64,000 nt of DNA from Weissella minor (GTDB lineage Bacteria > Bacillota > Bacilli > Lactobacillales > Lactobacillaceae). Shown piece by piece: positions 8,512 through 18,042 of this stretch. The stretch spans positions 1 to 64,000 of the forward strand of contig NZ_JQCD01000009.1 of the NCBI RefSeq assembly GCF_001437425.1, in the 5' to 3' direction. A program made the translations under genes and the position numbers. The notes below the pieces were generated by a model, which was given only the letters and a program-made list of their open reading frames with translations, searched no databases and had not been told where the DNA came from. Position 1 is the first letter of the stretch, and each line of letters starts with the position of its first letter.

Positions 8512-10197
8512 TTAGCCTTCTGATTCAACGAGTTCAGCTAGTTCAAAATTGTGTGAGTAATCAACTGGGATGTCGATAACAACAGGGCCTTCAGTTGCAA
8601 AAGCTTCATCGAGGACGGCATCTAATTGGTCAGGTGTTTCTACGCGTAGACCTTTAGCACCCATTGACTCTGCAAATTTGACAATATCAATATTAGCAAA
8701 TTTGACTCCGGCTGATTGACCAGCGTATTTCTTTTCTTCTTGGAACTTAACCATGTCGTAGTTGGCATTATCGTTCCAAACCAAGCTAACAGTATTGAGT
8801 CCAAGTTGGACTGCGGTTGATAGTTCTTGGCCTGAGAAGAAGAACCCACCGTCACCTGATACTGAAACAGCTTTTGCATTTGGACGAATCATTGCTGCGG
8901 TCATGGCCCAAGGAAGACCGACACCAAGTGTTTGCATACCATTTGAAATCAAGAAATGACGTGGTACGAATGACTTGAAGTGACGAGCCATCCAGATGTA
9001 ATGAGAACCAATATCTGTTGAAACGGTCATATCATCAGTTACATGTGCTTGTAATGCTTTAATGATGTTCAAAGGATGGTTCAAGTTGGCGGCAGCTGGT
9101 GTGTATTCAGGTTCGTCGGCTTCACGTAATTCTTGCTTATACGTTGCAAGTGTTTCTAATGAAGCATTTGGTAATTCATAACCATTAATACGTGATTGTA
9201 ATTCATTTAACGTATCGGCTAGGACCCCAATCAATTGACGCTCTGGAGCAAAATTATTATCAATTTGTGCTGCAGCAGTATCAAGTGAAACGATACGTAA
9301 GTTCTTTTCAGCGTTCCAGTTACGTGGTTCATATTCGATCGCATCATAACCAACGGTAATGACAAGGTCTGAATCGGCTAAGAGACGGTCACCGACTTGG
9401 TTACGGAACAAGCCAATGCGTCCAAAGAAAGTTGAAGCTTCCAATTCTCGTGAAATGACACCGGCACCTTGGAATGTTTCAACAACAGGGATAGTTGTTT
9501 GTGTTAACAATTCGTGTAAGGCGGCAGTTGTTGCATCATCAGAACCGCGTTGACCAACAAGAATAACTGGTAATTTAGCATCCTTAATTTGTTCAGCTAA
9601 CCAGCTAATATCCTCAGTTGAGGCAGCTCCCATTCGAGGTGCTTGAACCTTAGGGATGGCTTGTGTTTCAACGACAGCATCGTCAACGTCTTGTGGCAAT
9701 GAAACGAAAGCGGCACCTGGCTTTGGACCGTTGGCTGCAACAATCGCGTTTGAGACAATTTCAGAAATATTTGCAGGATCCTGAATTTCAGCTGAATAGT
9801 TTGTGATTGGTTTGAAAATTTCAGTTGATGGGGTGCTCTGGTGGGTAAGACGATAAAGGTCTTTACGAGGAACTTGCCCCCCGATGGCAAGAATTGGATC
9901 TCCTTCCGCGCTGGCAGTCATTAAACCAGTTGCAAGGTTTCCAACTCCAGGACCAGAAGTTGCAATCACAACGCCGGGCTTTCCCGTGATACGTGCGAAT
10001 GCTTGGGCCATGAAAATGGCATTTTGCTCATGACGAACAACAAGTAACTTAGGAGAAACCTCGTTATCCTTAGGGTGATCCAAACGTTCGAACAAACGAT
10101 CGATTTTTGCACCTGGGATTCCGAAGACAAGATCAACGTCATTGTTATTTAATGTGTTAACAAGTAAGTCAGCACCGTATTCTTTATTTTCCGTCAT
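8512..10197 (-). CDS. alsS: Acetolactate synthase, catabolic
   Basis: A 561-residue thiamine-diphosphate enzyme joining two pyruvates to acetolactate. The ThDP-binding region GDGGFFFSGQELSTAVQ...NDNANYDM is at the C-terminal third, and the N-terminal domain has the catalytic glutamate in VVRHEQNAIFMAQAFARITGKPGV. No regulatory subunit gene is adjacent, and the next gene is alsD, so this is the catabolic (acetoin) enzyme and not the valine/leucine biosynthetic one. The start at 10197 follows AGAGGAGC; an in-frame upstream ATG at 10263 lacks such a site. Confidence 0.93.
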   Translation of the reverse strand: MTENKEYGADLLVNTLNNNDVDLVFGIPGAKIDRLFERLDHPKDNEVSPKLLVVRHEQNAIFMAQAFARITGKPGVVIATSGPGVGNLATGLMTASAEGDPILAIGGQVPRKDLYRLTHQSTPSTEIFKPITNYSAEIQDPANISEIVSNAIVAANGPKPGAAFVSLPQDVDDAVVETQAIPKVQAPRMGAASTEDISWLAEQIKDAKLPVILVGQRGSDDATTAALHELLTQTTIPVVETFQGAGVISRELEASTFFGRIGLFRNQVGDRLLADSDLVITVGYDAIEYEPRNWNAEKNLRIVSLDTAAAQIDNNFAPERQLIGVLADTLNELQSRINGYELPNASLETLATYKQELREADEPEYTPAAANLNHPLNIIKALQAHVTDDMTVSTDIGSHYIWMARHFKSFVPRHFLISNGMQTLGVGLPWAMTAAMIRPNAKAVSVSGDGGFFFSGQELSTAVQLGLNTVSLVWNDNANYDMVKFQEEKKYAGQSAGVKFANIDIVKFAESMGAKGLRVETPDQLDAVLDEAFATEGPVVIDIPVDYSHNFELAELVESEG

Positions 10198-10529
10198 TAT
10201 ATAAAATGCTCCTCTTTTCAAATGATAGCTTAGGAATAAATTTATGCTTTTATTGTACACCAAAAATTGCGTTCCGCGACGTATTATTTTAAAAGATTCA
10301 AAAACAACCCTTATATTGAAAAGATTTAAATTAAAATCCTTGAAAAATGGGTTTCTTTTAGCCGAGTTTTTAAAATAATTAAAAAGTATTCGATTTATTT
10401 ACTGATGCAAGAAAGGGCGAATGTTACGTAAAGAATGGACGAAATGTGTACTAAATAGGCATTTTGAATTGAGTTAGGCTTCCAAATATGACAAATGTAA
10501 CAAAAAGATTAAAAAACTTCTCAAAATAA
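10198..10529. other. Intergenic region between divergent alsS and the Clp gene
   Basis: AT-rich, no gene seen. It must hold the alsS promoter; on the minus strand TACAAT near the alsS start is a possible -10 but no clear -35 was found. Confidence 0.5.
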
Positions 10530-10556
10530 CTTGCACTCTCTAGTGGAGAGTGCTAA
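10530..10556 (+). promoter_or_regulatory. CIRCE element (HrcA operator)
   Basis: CTTGCACTC-N9-GAGTGCTAA matches the CIRCE inverted repeat TTAGCACTC-N9-GAGTGCTAA with two mismatches in the left arm and a perfect right arm. It covers the -35 and spacer of the Clp gene promoter, so HrcA binding would block RNA polymerase. Confidence 0.85.
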
Positions 10557-10559
10557 AAT
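10531..10559 (+). promoter_or_regulatory. Promoter of the Clp ATPase gene
   Basis: TTGCAC (10531-10536), 17-bp spacer, TAAAAT (10554-10559), coincident with the CIRCE element. No CtsR heptad repeat (GGTCAAA) was seen. Confidence 0.75.
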
Positions 10560-10665
10560 AAGATTTGTAAGTTAGAGATGGGTAAAAAATAACGGAACGG
10601 TTACCGAGTCTAACTTGTACAAAACACTAAATTTAAAACAAACAAATATAAAGGAGGCCGCATTT

Positions 10666-12837
10666 ATGGCACAAGATATTTTTGGAGATTTTGACGATAT
10701 TTTCCGTATGATGAACAATGATTCATCAAGAATGAACCGTGCACAAATGTCACGGTCACAACAAGAACAATTACAACAAATGCGTGAGCAACAAATGCGC
10801 GAACAACAACAGCAACAACGTCGTGGCCAACGTGCTGGACAACAAAATGAAGAAAAGAGTTTGCTGGATCAGTATGGTATCAATATGACTGAGCTTGCGC
10901 GTCGTGGAAAGTTTGACCCCGTAATTGGTCGTGATGATGAAATTGATCGTGTGATTGAGATTTTGAACCGACGTTCAAAGAATAATCCAGTTTTGATTGG
11001 AGAACCTGGAGTTGGTAAGACTGCAGTTGTAGAAGGTTTAGCACAAGCGATTGTAAACGCAAAAGTTCCTGCTAAGCTACAAGAAAAGGAAGTTATTCGA
11101 CTTGATGTTGTATCACTTGTTCAAGGAACAGGTGTCCGTGGAGAGTTTGAAGAGCGGATGCAAAAGTTGATGGATGAGGTATCAAAGCGACAAGATGTGA
11201 TCTTGTTCATTGATGAAATTCATGAAATTATGGGTGCCGGTGGAACTGGTGAGGGTTCAATGGATGCTGGTAATATTTTGAAGCCTGCACTAGCTCGTGG
11301 TGATTTCCAACTTGTTGGGGCAACCACATTAAACGAATACCGTGATATTGAAAAAGACGGTGCGATTGCTCGTCGTTTGCAAACAGTAATGGTCGATGAG
11401 CCATCTAATGATGAAGCAGTTCAGATTTTGAAAGGGATTCAACCAAGTTACGAAGACTACCACAAGGTGAAGTATTCAGATGGGGCAATCGATGCCGCGG
11501 TTGATCTTTCAAATCGCTATATTCAAGATCGCTACTTACCAGATAAGGCCATTGACCTAATGGATGAAGCTGGTTCAAAGAAGAATCTTTCATTGAAGAT
11601 TGGTGATCCAAAGGAAATCCAAAAGAAGATTGATGCAGCTGAAGCAAACAAGAAGCAAGCTGCTGACGATGAAGATTTTGAAAAAGCAGGTTATTGGCGT
11701 GATCAGGTCAACCAATTAAGTCTTCAACTTGAAGCGGTTGAAAATCAAAAGCCACAAAATGAAGCAACAAAGACAGTGACTAAGCGTGATATTGAAAAGA
11801 TTGTGGAAGAAAAGACGGGTATTCCTGTTGGTGAGCTAGCTGATTCAGAGCAAACACAATTGAAGAATTTGGATAAGAATTTGGCTGAACATGTGATTGG
11901 TCAAGATGATGCAACGCAAAAGGTTGCTAAGGCCATTCGTCGTAACCGTGTTGGCTTTAACAAGTCAGGACGTCCAATTGGAAGTTTCCTATTTGTAGGG
12001 CCAACTGGTGTTGGTAAAACCGAAACAGCTAAGCAATTAGCTAAGGAACTCTTCGGAACTGATGACAGTATGATTCGCTTCGACATGTCAGAGTACATGG
12101 AAAAGCAATCAGTTTCAAAGTTGATTGGTGCACCTGCGGGATATGTAGGCTACGAAGAGTCAGGTCAATTGACGGAAGCTGTACGTCGTCATCCATACTC
12201 AATTGTATTGTTGGATGAGGTTGAAAAAGCCCATCCTGATGTGATGAATATGTTCTTACAAATCTTGGATGATGGACGTTTGACGGATGCACAAGGTCAT
12301 GTTGTCTCATTTAAAGACACCATTGTCATTATGACTTCTAATGCAGGGCAACAAGCAGATAGTGATACGCCATTAATGGACCGTTTGGCGCCATACTTTA
12401 AGCCTGAATTCTTGAATCGTTTTGACGCCATCGTTGAATTCGATGCACTAGGTAAGGATAATCTACACGAAATTGTTGATTTGATGTTGGATGATATGAA
12501 CAAGACCATCTCAGCTAAGGGGCTTCATGTTCACGTAACTGATGCCGCTAAGGATCTATTAGTTGATTTGGGTTATGACCCAACAATGGGTGCACGTCCA
12601 CTTCGTCGAGTTATTCAAAATCAGCTTGAAGATAAGATTGCTGACTTCTACTTGGATAATCCAACTGTTAAAGATTTGCGCGCAGAAGTTCATCATGATG
12701 AACTTGCGGTTGTGGCGGAATCTGATCCAGAACAAGAGATTGTTGATGAAAAAGAAGAAAAAGTTAATGAACAAGCAAACGCTGTGGATGAGGCAGAACA
12801 AAAAGCTGCTGATGAACAAAATGACTTAGAAGTATAA
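10666..12837 (+). CDS. clpE: ClpE-like Hsp100 AAA+ ATPase
   Basis: A 723-residue unfoldase with two AAA+ domains: Walker A motifs GEPGVGKT and GPTGVGKT, Walker B FIDEIH and LLDEVE, and a UVR-like middle segment. The D1 region most resembles ClpE. However, the N-terminal zinc finger of classical ClpE is missing and is replaced by a Gln/Arg/Met-rich low-complexity stretch (about residues 30-62). The acidic Glu/Ala-rich C-terminal tail is also unusual. It would disassemble aggregates or feed ClpP. The start at 10666 follows GGAGG; a TTG at 10615 is less likely. Heat control by HrcA is indicated by the CIRCE element. Confidence 0.82.
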   Translation: MAQDIFGDFDDIFRMMNNDSSRMNRAQMSRSQQEQLQQMREQQMREQQQQQRRGQRAGQQNEEKSLLDQYGINMTELARRGKFDPVIGRDDEIDRVIEILNRRSKNNPVLIGEPGVGKTAVVEGLAQAIVNAKVPAKLQEKEVIRLDVVSLVQGTGVRGEFEERMQKLMDEVSKRQDVILFIDEIHEIMGAGGTGEGSMDAGNILKPALARGDFQLVGATTLNEYRDIEKDGAIARRLQTVMVDEPSNDEAVQILKGIQPSYEDYHKVKYSDGAIDAAVDLSNRYIQDRYLPDKAIDLMDEAGSKKNLSLKIGDPKEIQKKIDAAEANKKQAADDEDFEKAGYWRDQVNQLSLQLEAVENQKPQNEATKTVTKRDIEKIVEEKTGIPVGELADSEQTQLKNLDKNLAEHVIGQDDATQKVAKAIRRNRVGFNKSGRPIGSFLFVGPTGVGKTETAKQLAKELFGTDDSMIRFDMSEYMEKQSVSKLIGAPAGYVGYEESGQLTEAVRRHPYSIVLLDEVEKAHPDVMNMFLQILDDGRLTDAQGHVVSFKDTIVIMTSNAGQQADSDTPLMDRLAPYFKPEFLNRFDAIVEFDALGKDNLHEIVDLMLDDMNKTISAKGLHVHVTDAAKDLLVDLGYDPTMGARPLRRVIQNQLEDKIADFYLDNPTVKDLRAEVHHDELAVVAESDPEQEIVDEKEEKVNEQANAVDEAEQKAADEQNDLEV

Positions 12838-12847
12838 GTTGAACTAA

Positions 12848-12877
12848 AAAGGGCTATTGTGAATAGCTCTTTTTTTG
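12848..12877 (+). terminator. Terminator of the Clp gene
   Basis: AGGGCTATT / AATAGCTCT stem (one G-T pair) and seven T. Confidence 0.8.
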
Positions 12878-13199
12878 TGTAGAAAAATGATGGCATAATA
12901 GGAAGGGATTTTTACGACAGAGAAATGTTATCTTGATGGTTATGGTTTTGACTGGGAAATGTTACACATTCGTAATTTAAGAATTTCTAAAGGTATGCTA
13001 CAATAATGAATGTGAATTTGGTAACGTGACATGAGCAAATGAACCTTTAATGAAATTTAAATGTAATCTAAGAGTAATTAAATAGACATTGGATACTTAT
13101 TCATTTGAAAAAATGACGGCGTATACTCAGGCATTGTTAGTTAATAATTCAAAATAAAATTTAAAAATTAAAACAGATTGATCTTGGAGGATGGAGACT
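12878..13199 (+). promoter_or_regulatory. Control region of the LysM-CHAP gene with WalR-like repeats
   Basis: No gene here. An extended -10 (TGC-TACAAT, 12996-13004) is visible. Three hexamer pairs with 5-bp spacing resemble the WalR box TGTWAH-N5-TGTWAH, each with one imperfect half: 12926-12942, 12960-12976 and 13062-13078. WalRK controls peptidoglycan hydrolases in related bacteria, which fits the gene downstream. Confidence 0.4.
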
Positions 13200-13904
13200 A
13201 TGAACACGACAGTTAAGAATACTTTGTTAGCAACAGCGGGAGCAGCCGCTGCATTTGGAGGGGCAACTGCTGTTGCATCAGCCGATTCAGTTACAATCAA
13301 GGCCGGAGATACATTGTACTCAATTGCCGTTGAAAATGGTGTTTCAGTTAACGATTTGGCAGAAATCAATAACGTTACAGATCCTAACTTGATCTTCGTT
13401 GGTGAAACTTTGGAACTTTCAGGCGCAGCTGCAGCATCAACTGATGCTTCAGAACCTGCTGCTCAAGCAGAAGTTGCAGAAACTTCAAACGAATCTACTG
13501 AAGCTGCTGCACCTGCACAAGTAGAAACTGTTGCAACTTCTACTGAAGCTGCCGCACCTGCACAAGGTTCACGCCAAGTTTCAGATGCTTCAAACTCATA
13601 CCCTGCTGGACAATGCACATGGTTCGTAAAGAACGCTGCTCCTTGGGTTGGTAACAACTGGGGAAATGCTTCAGGTTGGGGTGCTAGCGCAGCCGCTGCT
13701 GGACGTTCTGTTAACGGAACACCAGCTGCTGGATCTGTTGTTGTATTCGCACCTGGTCAAGGTGGAGCTAGTGGATTTGGACACGTTGGTGTTGTTGATG
13801 CAGTTAACGCTGATGGTTCAATCTCTATCTCAGAAGGTAACTACGGTGGAATGGCATACCACACACGTACAATCTCAGCTGCTGGTCTTACATTCATTCA
13901 CTAA
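13200..13904 (+). CDS. Secreted LysM-CHAP peptidoglycan hydrolase
   Basis: A 234-residue exported protein. Residues 1-29 form a signal peptide ending ASA-DS. One LysM domain (about 31-75, beginning VTIKAGDTLYSIAVENGVS) binds glycan. An Ala/Glu/Thr-rich linker follows. A C-terminal CHAP domain has the catalytic Cys in YPAGQCTWFVKN and His in GFGHVGVVD, indicating an amidase or endopeptidase. I chose the ATG at 13200 because GGAGG at 13186-13190 is 9 nt upstream, while the ATG at 13191 abuts it. Codons are optimised (few A/T-rich alternatives), so expression is probably high. It resembles the abundant secreted SecB/GbpB/Usp45-type proteins. Confidence 0.92.
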   Translation: MNTTVKNTLLATAGAAAAFGGATAVASADSVTIKAGDTLYSIAVENGVSVNDLAEINNVTDPNLIFVGETLELSGAAAASTDASEPAAQAEVAETSNESTEAAAPAQVETVATSTEAAAPAQGSRQVSDASNSYPAGQCTWFVKNAAPWVGNNWGNASGWGASAAAAGRSVNGTPAAGSVVVFAPGQGGASGFGHVGVVDAVNADGSISISEGNYGGMAYHTRTISAAGLTFIH

Positions 13905-13922
13905 GATTTGTAAAAATATAAG

Positions 13923-13953
13923 AAAACGGACTCGTCTTACGGGTCCGTTTTTT
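13923..13953 (+). terminator. Terminator of the LysM-CHAP gene
   Basis: AAAACGGACTCG / CGGGTCCGTTTT hairpin with T run. Confidence 0.9.
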
Positions 13954-13984
13954 GTACAATCAAATAAAAAAGGAGGGATGAGTT

Positions 13985-14527
13985 ATGCCATATAATTATG
14001 AACCGGGAAAAGTAACGCATGTGAACGATGCTGGTGTAGTGGATAGTGAAATTCAATTTCTACCGCCACAAGGAGAACGTGCTTTTCAGATTATTTCTGC
14101 ATACTTCACTCCTGGAACGAATACACAAAAAATACAGAATACGATGATGCAAATGGTGATGGACAGCATGCGTGCGAGTTTGTGGAATGTTATTGACCAG
14201 GTGGATGGCAAACCATATCTTATGCAAGGCAACACGCCAGAGACTGGCTTTGATGTAGGTGGGTTAATTCAATACATCTATAATCACATTTACGGGGTCA
14301 GTTTTCCTATTAATGTTCAGAAACAATGGCAAACGGTGGATGCTGTTACGGTGGATACTGCTATGCCTGGCGATTTAGTTTTTTGGGGCACTGAGCTTTT
14401 AATTACCAATGCGGGTGTCTATCTTGGCGGTGGCCGTTATATTACCGTTGATTTACTAGGCGGTGGGGTCGTCATTCAACCGATTTCATCAACTTGGTTA
14501 CCAGATTTTGTTGGTAGCCTACGCTAA
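13985..14527 (+). CDS. NlpC/P60-fold protein lacking catalytic residues
   Basis: A 180-residue protein without a signal peptide. Its C-terminal half follows the NlpC/P60 pattern: GFDVGGLIQYIYN, then PGDLVFWG, then NAGVYLGGGRYITVD. In active enzymes these read GFDCSGL, PGDLVFF and HVGIYLG. Here the catalytic Cys is Val91, the His is Asn142 and the third polar residue is Thr154, so hydrolase activity is not expected. The N-terminal half (1-75) is unrecognised. It starts behind GGAGG and is followed 18 bp later by a small acetyltransferase-like gene, probably in one transcript. A binding or regulatory role is only a guess. Confidence 0.75.
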   Translation: MPYNYEPGKVTHVNDAGVVDSEIQFLPPQGERAFQIISAYFTPGTNTQKIQNTMMQMVMDSMRASLWNVIDQVDGKPYLMQGNTPETGFDVGGLIQYIYNHIYGVSFPINVQKQWQTVDAVTVDTAMPGDLVFWGTELLITNAGVYLGGGRYITVDLLGGGVVIQPISSTWLPDFVGSLR

Positions 14528-14545
14528 TAGTGAGGAGTGACTGTT

Positions 14546-14830
14546 ATGCAAAATCAATTTGTACATGAACCAGGGCGTCTTTTTTTAGAAAATGATGCAC
14601 ATCAGGTTGTTGGTGAAATTCTTTACACCGAGCATGTGGATACAAAAGTGTGGGATGTTACGCATACTTTTGTTGATCCGGATTTCCGAGGACAAGGGAT
14701 TGCGGCACAACTATTAGATGCTTTGGCTGAGCTTGCTCGGCAAGAAAATGTGAAATTGAAACCGTTGTGTGTGTATGTAAAAACAGCATTTATGCGGGAA
14801 TCAAAATATGACGATGTGAAGACGCATTAA
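14546..14830 (+). CDS. Small GNAT-like N-acetyltransferase (YjdJ type)
   Basis: A 94-residue protein matching the short GNAT family: GEILYTEH strand, VWDVTHTFVDPDFRGQGIAAQLLDALAELA, where RGQGIA is the acetyl-CoA pyrophosphate loop. The following strand ends LKPLCVYVKTAF. Substrate unknown. The ATG at 14546 is used because GAGGAG ends about 8 nt upstream; a GTG at 14537 would lie within that site. Confidence 0.82.
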   Translation: MQNQFVHEPGRLFLENDAHQVVGEILYTEHVDTKVWDVTHTFVDPDFRGQGIAAQLLDALAELARQENVKLKPLCVYVKTAFMRESKYDDVKTH

Positions 14831-14833
14831 GAA

Positions 14834-14863
14834 ACGAGCGGACATGATAATGTTCGCTTTTTT
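14834..14863 (+). terminator. Rho-independent terminator
   Basis: GCGGACAT / ATGTTCGC stem with one G-T pair and a T run. Confidence 0.75.
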
Positions 14864-14921
14864 AATGCTTTCAAGTTAGGTATAATGGATTGTATGACTT
14901 TATAAGAAAAGAGAGCGCGAA

Positions 14922-15464
14922 ATGGCACGAAAATTTGCAATTGTTACTAAATATCAAGATGAAAACCTAGCATTACCTAAGCGTGCAACGCAACAAGCTG
15001 CTGGCTATGATTTGCAAGCTGCAACTGATTTTACATTGCCTTCAATCTGGCGTTTACCTTTTTTACGTGTATTGAAGAAAATGCGCATTGGGGAAGCATT
15101 GACAACTGAAGAAATGTTAGCTGCTAAGGCTGATATAAAGCCATTATTAGTTCCAACTGGAACTAAAGTGTATATGGAGGAACAAGAGTATTTGATGATT
15201 GCTAATCGTTCTTCTAACCCACTGAAACGTGGTTTGGTATTACCGAATGGTGTGGGGATTATTGATGCAGATTATGTTGATAATGATCAAAATGAAGGTG
15301 AAATCTTTGTGCAAATGATCAATTGGGGCCTTACTGATCGTACGATTAAAAAGGGAGAACGCATTGCACAAGGGATTTTTATGCCGTTTTTGGTAACAGA
15401 TGATGATGCATTGGACCAAAAAGCTGACCGAACAGGAGGCTTTGGAAGTTCTGGAGTTAAATAA
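14922..15464 (+). CDS. dut: Deoxyuridine 5'-triphosphate nucleotidohydrolase
   Basis: A 180-residue trimeric-type dUTPase hydrolysing dUTP to dUMP and pyrophosphate, keeping uracil out of DNA. Motif 1 AAGYDLQA, motif 2 NRSSNP, motif 3 GVGIIDADYVDN, motif 4 KGERIAQGIF and motif 5 RTGGFGSSG are all present in order. Between motifs 1 and 2 there is an insertion of about 30 residues (about 40-75), as in other lactobacilli. A TATAAT at 14881-14886 is a possible -10. radA begins 9 bp downstream. Confidence 0.92.
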   Translation: MARKFAIVTKYQDENLALPKRATQQAAGYDLQAATDFTLPSIWRLPFLRVLKKMRIGEALTTEEMLAAKADIKPLLVPTGTKVYMEEQEYLMIANRSSNPLKRGLVLPNGVGIIDADYVDNDQNEGEIFVQMINWGLTDRTIKKGERIAQGIFMPFLVTDDDALDQKADRTGGFGSSGVK

Positions 15465-15473
15465 GGAGATGTA

Positions 15474-16850
15474 ATGGCGAAAGCAAAAACACAATTTGTT
15501 TGTTCAAATTGTGGCGCTGTATCACAACGCTATATGGGACGCTGTCCAACATGCGGAGCATGGGGGACTTTGGTTGAAGAAGTTCAACAAACAGAAAAGG
15601 TAGACCGTAAATCACGAGTTAATTTGGCGGGACAAATTGCAAAGGTTGAGCGGCTTAATGAAGTTGATATAGAAGAAACACCACGTATTTTAACGGAATC
15701 AAATGAATTTAATCGTGTTTTAGGCGGTGGGATTGTACCTGGTTCACTCGTTTTAATTGGTGGTGATCCCGGGATTGGTAAGTCGACATTACTTTTGCAA
15801 ATTTCTGGTGATTTATCGAGTCATGGGCAACGCGTTTTGTATGTATCTGGGGAAGAAAGTGCTTCACAGATTAAATTACGGGCAGAACGTTTAGGCGTAC
15901 AAGGGGATGCGGAATTTTATTTGTATCCAGAAACTGATATGTCGCACATTCGTAAGGCGATTGATGAAGCAAAGCCAGATTTTGTGGTTATTGATTCGAT
16001 TCAAACCATGCAACAGCCTGATGTGCAATCTGCGATTGGGTCTGTTTCACAGATTCGAGAGACGACGGCTGAATTATTGCAAATTGCAAAAACAAATGGC
16101 ATTACCATCTTTATTGTTGGACACGTTACTAAAGAAGGTGCGATTGCGGGTCCGAAAATTTTGGAACACATGGTTGATACGGTGCTGTATTTTGAAGGTG
16201 ATAATCAACGAAGTTATCGTTTGTTACGTGCGGCCAAAAATCGTTTTGGCTCAACAAATGAGTTAGGCGTATTTGAAATGGTTCATGAGGGCTTAAGTGA
16301 AGTGACGAATCCTTCAGAAATGTTCTTAGAAGAACGCCTTGATCATGCCAGTGGTTCGGCTGTGGTTGTTGCATTAGAAGGTACACGTCCAGTGCTTGTC
16401 GAAGTTCAAGCATTGGTGACACCAACTGTATTTGGGAACGCCCAACGTACGGCATCTGGGATTGATCGTAATCGTGTATCAGTGTTGATGGCTGTGCTTG
16501 AAAAACGTGCTAACTTATTGATGCAAAATGAAGATGCTTATGTACGAGCAGCTGGTGGTGTTAAATTAGATGAGCCTGGGATTGACTTAGCATTAGCAAT
16601 TGCGATTGCCTCGAGTTATCGTGACAAAGAGACACATGTGGGTGATGCTTTTGTTGGGGAAATTGGACTAACAGGTGAAATTCGTCGTGTACCGCGAATG
16701 CTTGATCGTGTCTTAGAAGCACAAAAACTTGGCTTTAAGCGTATTTTTGTCCCTAAGAAAGCGCTAGAAGATAAGAAAAACGATATTACAGATATTGAAG
16801 TGATTGGTGTTAAAACATTATCGGATGCTTTAGCCCAAGCATTGGATTAA
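15474..16850 (+). CDS. radA: DNA repair protein RadA
   Basis: A 458-residue RecA-like branch-migration ATPase acting in recombinational repair. A C4 zinc finger uses Cys10, 13, 24 and 27. Walker [10 protein letters not shown] is at 97-105, followed by the RadA-specific KNRFGS motif, and a C-terminal Lon-protease-like domain without protease function. Length is standard. It lies in a dut-radA-yacL-gltX run of co-directional genes, with only 9-15 bp between the first three. Confidence 0.95.
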   Translation: MAKAKTQFVCSNCGAVSQRYMGRCPTCGAWGTLVEEVQQTEKVDRKSRVNLAGQIAKVERLNEVDIEETPRILTESNEFNRVLGGGIVPGSLVLIGGDPGIGKSTLLLQISGDLSSHGQRVLYVSGEESASQIKLRAERLGVQGDAEFYLYPETDMSHIRKAIDEAKPDFVVIDSIQTMQQPDVQSAIGSVSQIRETTAELLQIAKTNGITIFIVGHVTKEGAIAGPKILEHMVDTVLYFEGDNQRSYRLLRAAKNRFGSTNELGVFEMVHEGLSEVTNPSEMFLEERLDHASGSAVVVALEGTRPVLVEVQALVTPTVFGNAQRTASGIDRNRVSVLMAVLEKRANLLMQNEDAYVRAAGGVKLDEPGIDLALAIAIASSYRDKETHVGDAFVGEIGLTGEIRRVPRMLDRVLEAQKLGFKRIFVPKKALEDKKNDITDIEVIGVKTLSDALAQALD

Positions 16851-16865
16851 TGGAGGTGATTGAAT

Positions 16866-17966
16866 ATGCGTAAAAGAGTCATTCAAATCGCTTACATCAT
16901 GATTGGTGGGGCCTTAGCAATAAACGTTCTGCCTATTTTATGGCACGTGATGGGCGTGCAAGATAATTTATGGTTAAATAATTATGTTGTGAGTTTTGTG
17001 TTAGGTGGATTGTTATTTTATTTGTTGAGTTTACCGACTTGGCAATATGTCGACGGTAGTATTCATGATCTGGAAAATTATTTGAATCAACAATCAACCT
17101 TGCTTTTGTTGGTTGGTTCGTTGGGAACTTTGATTGGTCTTGCAATTGCCGTTGTCTTAACGACGCCATTGCAACGAATGAATAATGGTGCGTTGTTAAG
17201 TACGGTTATCCCGGTTTTTATTATGGTATTATTCGGTTATTTGGGATTCCGTCTTGGTACAACACGCTTAGATGAATGGCGTAATATGATTCCTTATTTG
17301 AATAATAAGGCCCGTATTACGAAAATTAAGGGTAAGAAGAAGGTTGACGAGGAAGTTAGTACAGAAGCTAATTTCCATCATTATAAGATTCTAGATACGA
17401 ATATCTTGATTGATGGGCGTATTTTAGATATCGTCAAAACTGGATTCATTGAAGGGACCCTGCTGGTTCCTAATTTTGTTTTATACGAATTGCAATATTT
17501 AGCTGATAAAGGCGAAGAAATTAAGCGCGTTCGTGGCCGTCGTGGTCTAGATGTGCTGAATGAATTGCGTGAGTTAGATATGATTTCCCTTGAAATGTGG
17601 GAAGGCGATTACGAAGATATTAAAGAAGTTGACGAAAAATTGATTCGTTTAGCTAAAGAATTAGATGCTGCCTTGGTAACAAATGATTTTAATTTAAATA
17701 AGGTAACCCAGTTCCAGAATGTTCAAGTTTTGAATTTGAATGCCTTAGTTGGGGCACTGCGTCCAAGTATTAAAGTGGGCGATGAACTATCAGTGTTACT
17801 CGTTAAGAATGGAACTGAACGGCAACAAGCGGTTGGTTATTTAGATGATGGAACGATGGTTGTGGTCGAAGATGGACGGGACCAATTGCAAAATAAGGTG
17901 CGTGCTGAAGTGACATCTGCTCTGCAAACAGATGCAGGACGCATGATTTTTGCGAAAATCGTTTAG
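16866..17966 (+). CDS. PIN-TRAM domain membrane protein (YacL family)
   Basis: A 366-residue protein with four N-terminal membrane segments (about residues 5-135), a PIN nuclease-like domain beginning KILDTNILIDGRI with its conserved acidic residues (ending VTNDFNLNK), and a C-terminal TRAM domain (about 295-360) that may bind RNA. The position between radA and gltX is conserved in Gram-positive bacteria. The start at 16866 follows GGAGGTGAT closely. Its cellular job is not established; membrane-associated RNA cleavage is inferred from the domains. Confidence 0.88.
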   Translation: MRKRVIQIAYIMIGGALAINVLPILWHVMGVQDNLWLNNYVVSFVLGGLLFYLLSLPTWQYVDGSIHDLENYLNQQSTLLLLVGSLGTLIGLAIAVVLTTPLQRMNNGALLSTVIPVFIMVLFGYLGFRLGTTRLDEWRNMIPYLNNKARITKIKGKKKVDEEVSTEANFHHYKILDTNILIDGRILDIVKTGFIEGTLLVPNFVLYELQYLADKGEEIKRVRGRRGLDVLNELRELDMISLEMWEGDYEDIKEVDEKLIRLAKELDAALVTNDFNLNKVTQFQNVQVLNLNALVGALRPSIKVGDELSVLLVKNGTERQQAVGYLDDGTMVVVEDGRDQLQNKVRAEVTSALQTDAGRMIFAKIV

Positions 17967-18042
17967 GATGAAACGTTGAATCTATTGTGATTCGGCGGTA
18001 TATTAGAAGATGACAAAACACATAAAAGGAGTCAGGTTTATT

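Noticed and set aside
12559-12829. Overlapping frames at the 3' end of the Clp gene
   Set aside because: They mirror the repetitive acidic codons of the Clp tail and have no ribosome-binding site.
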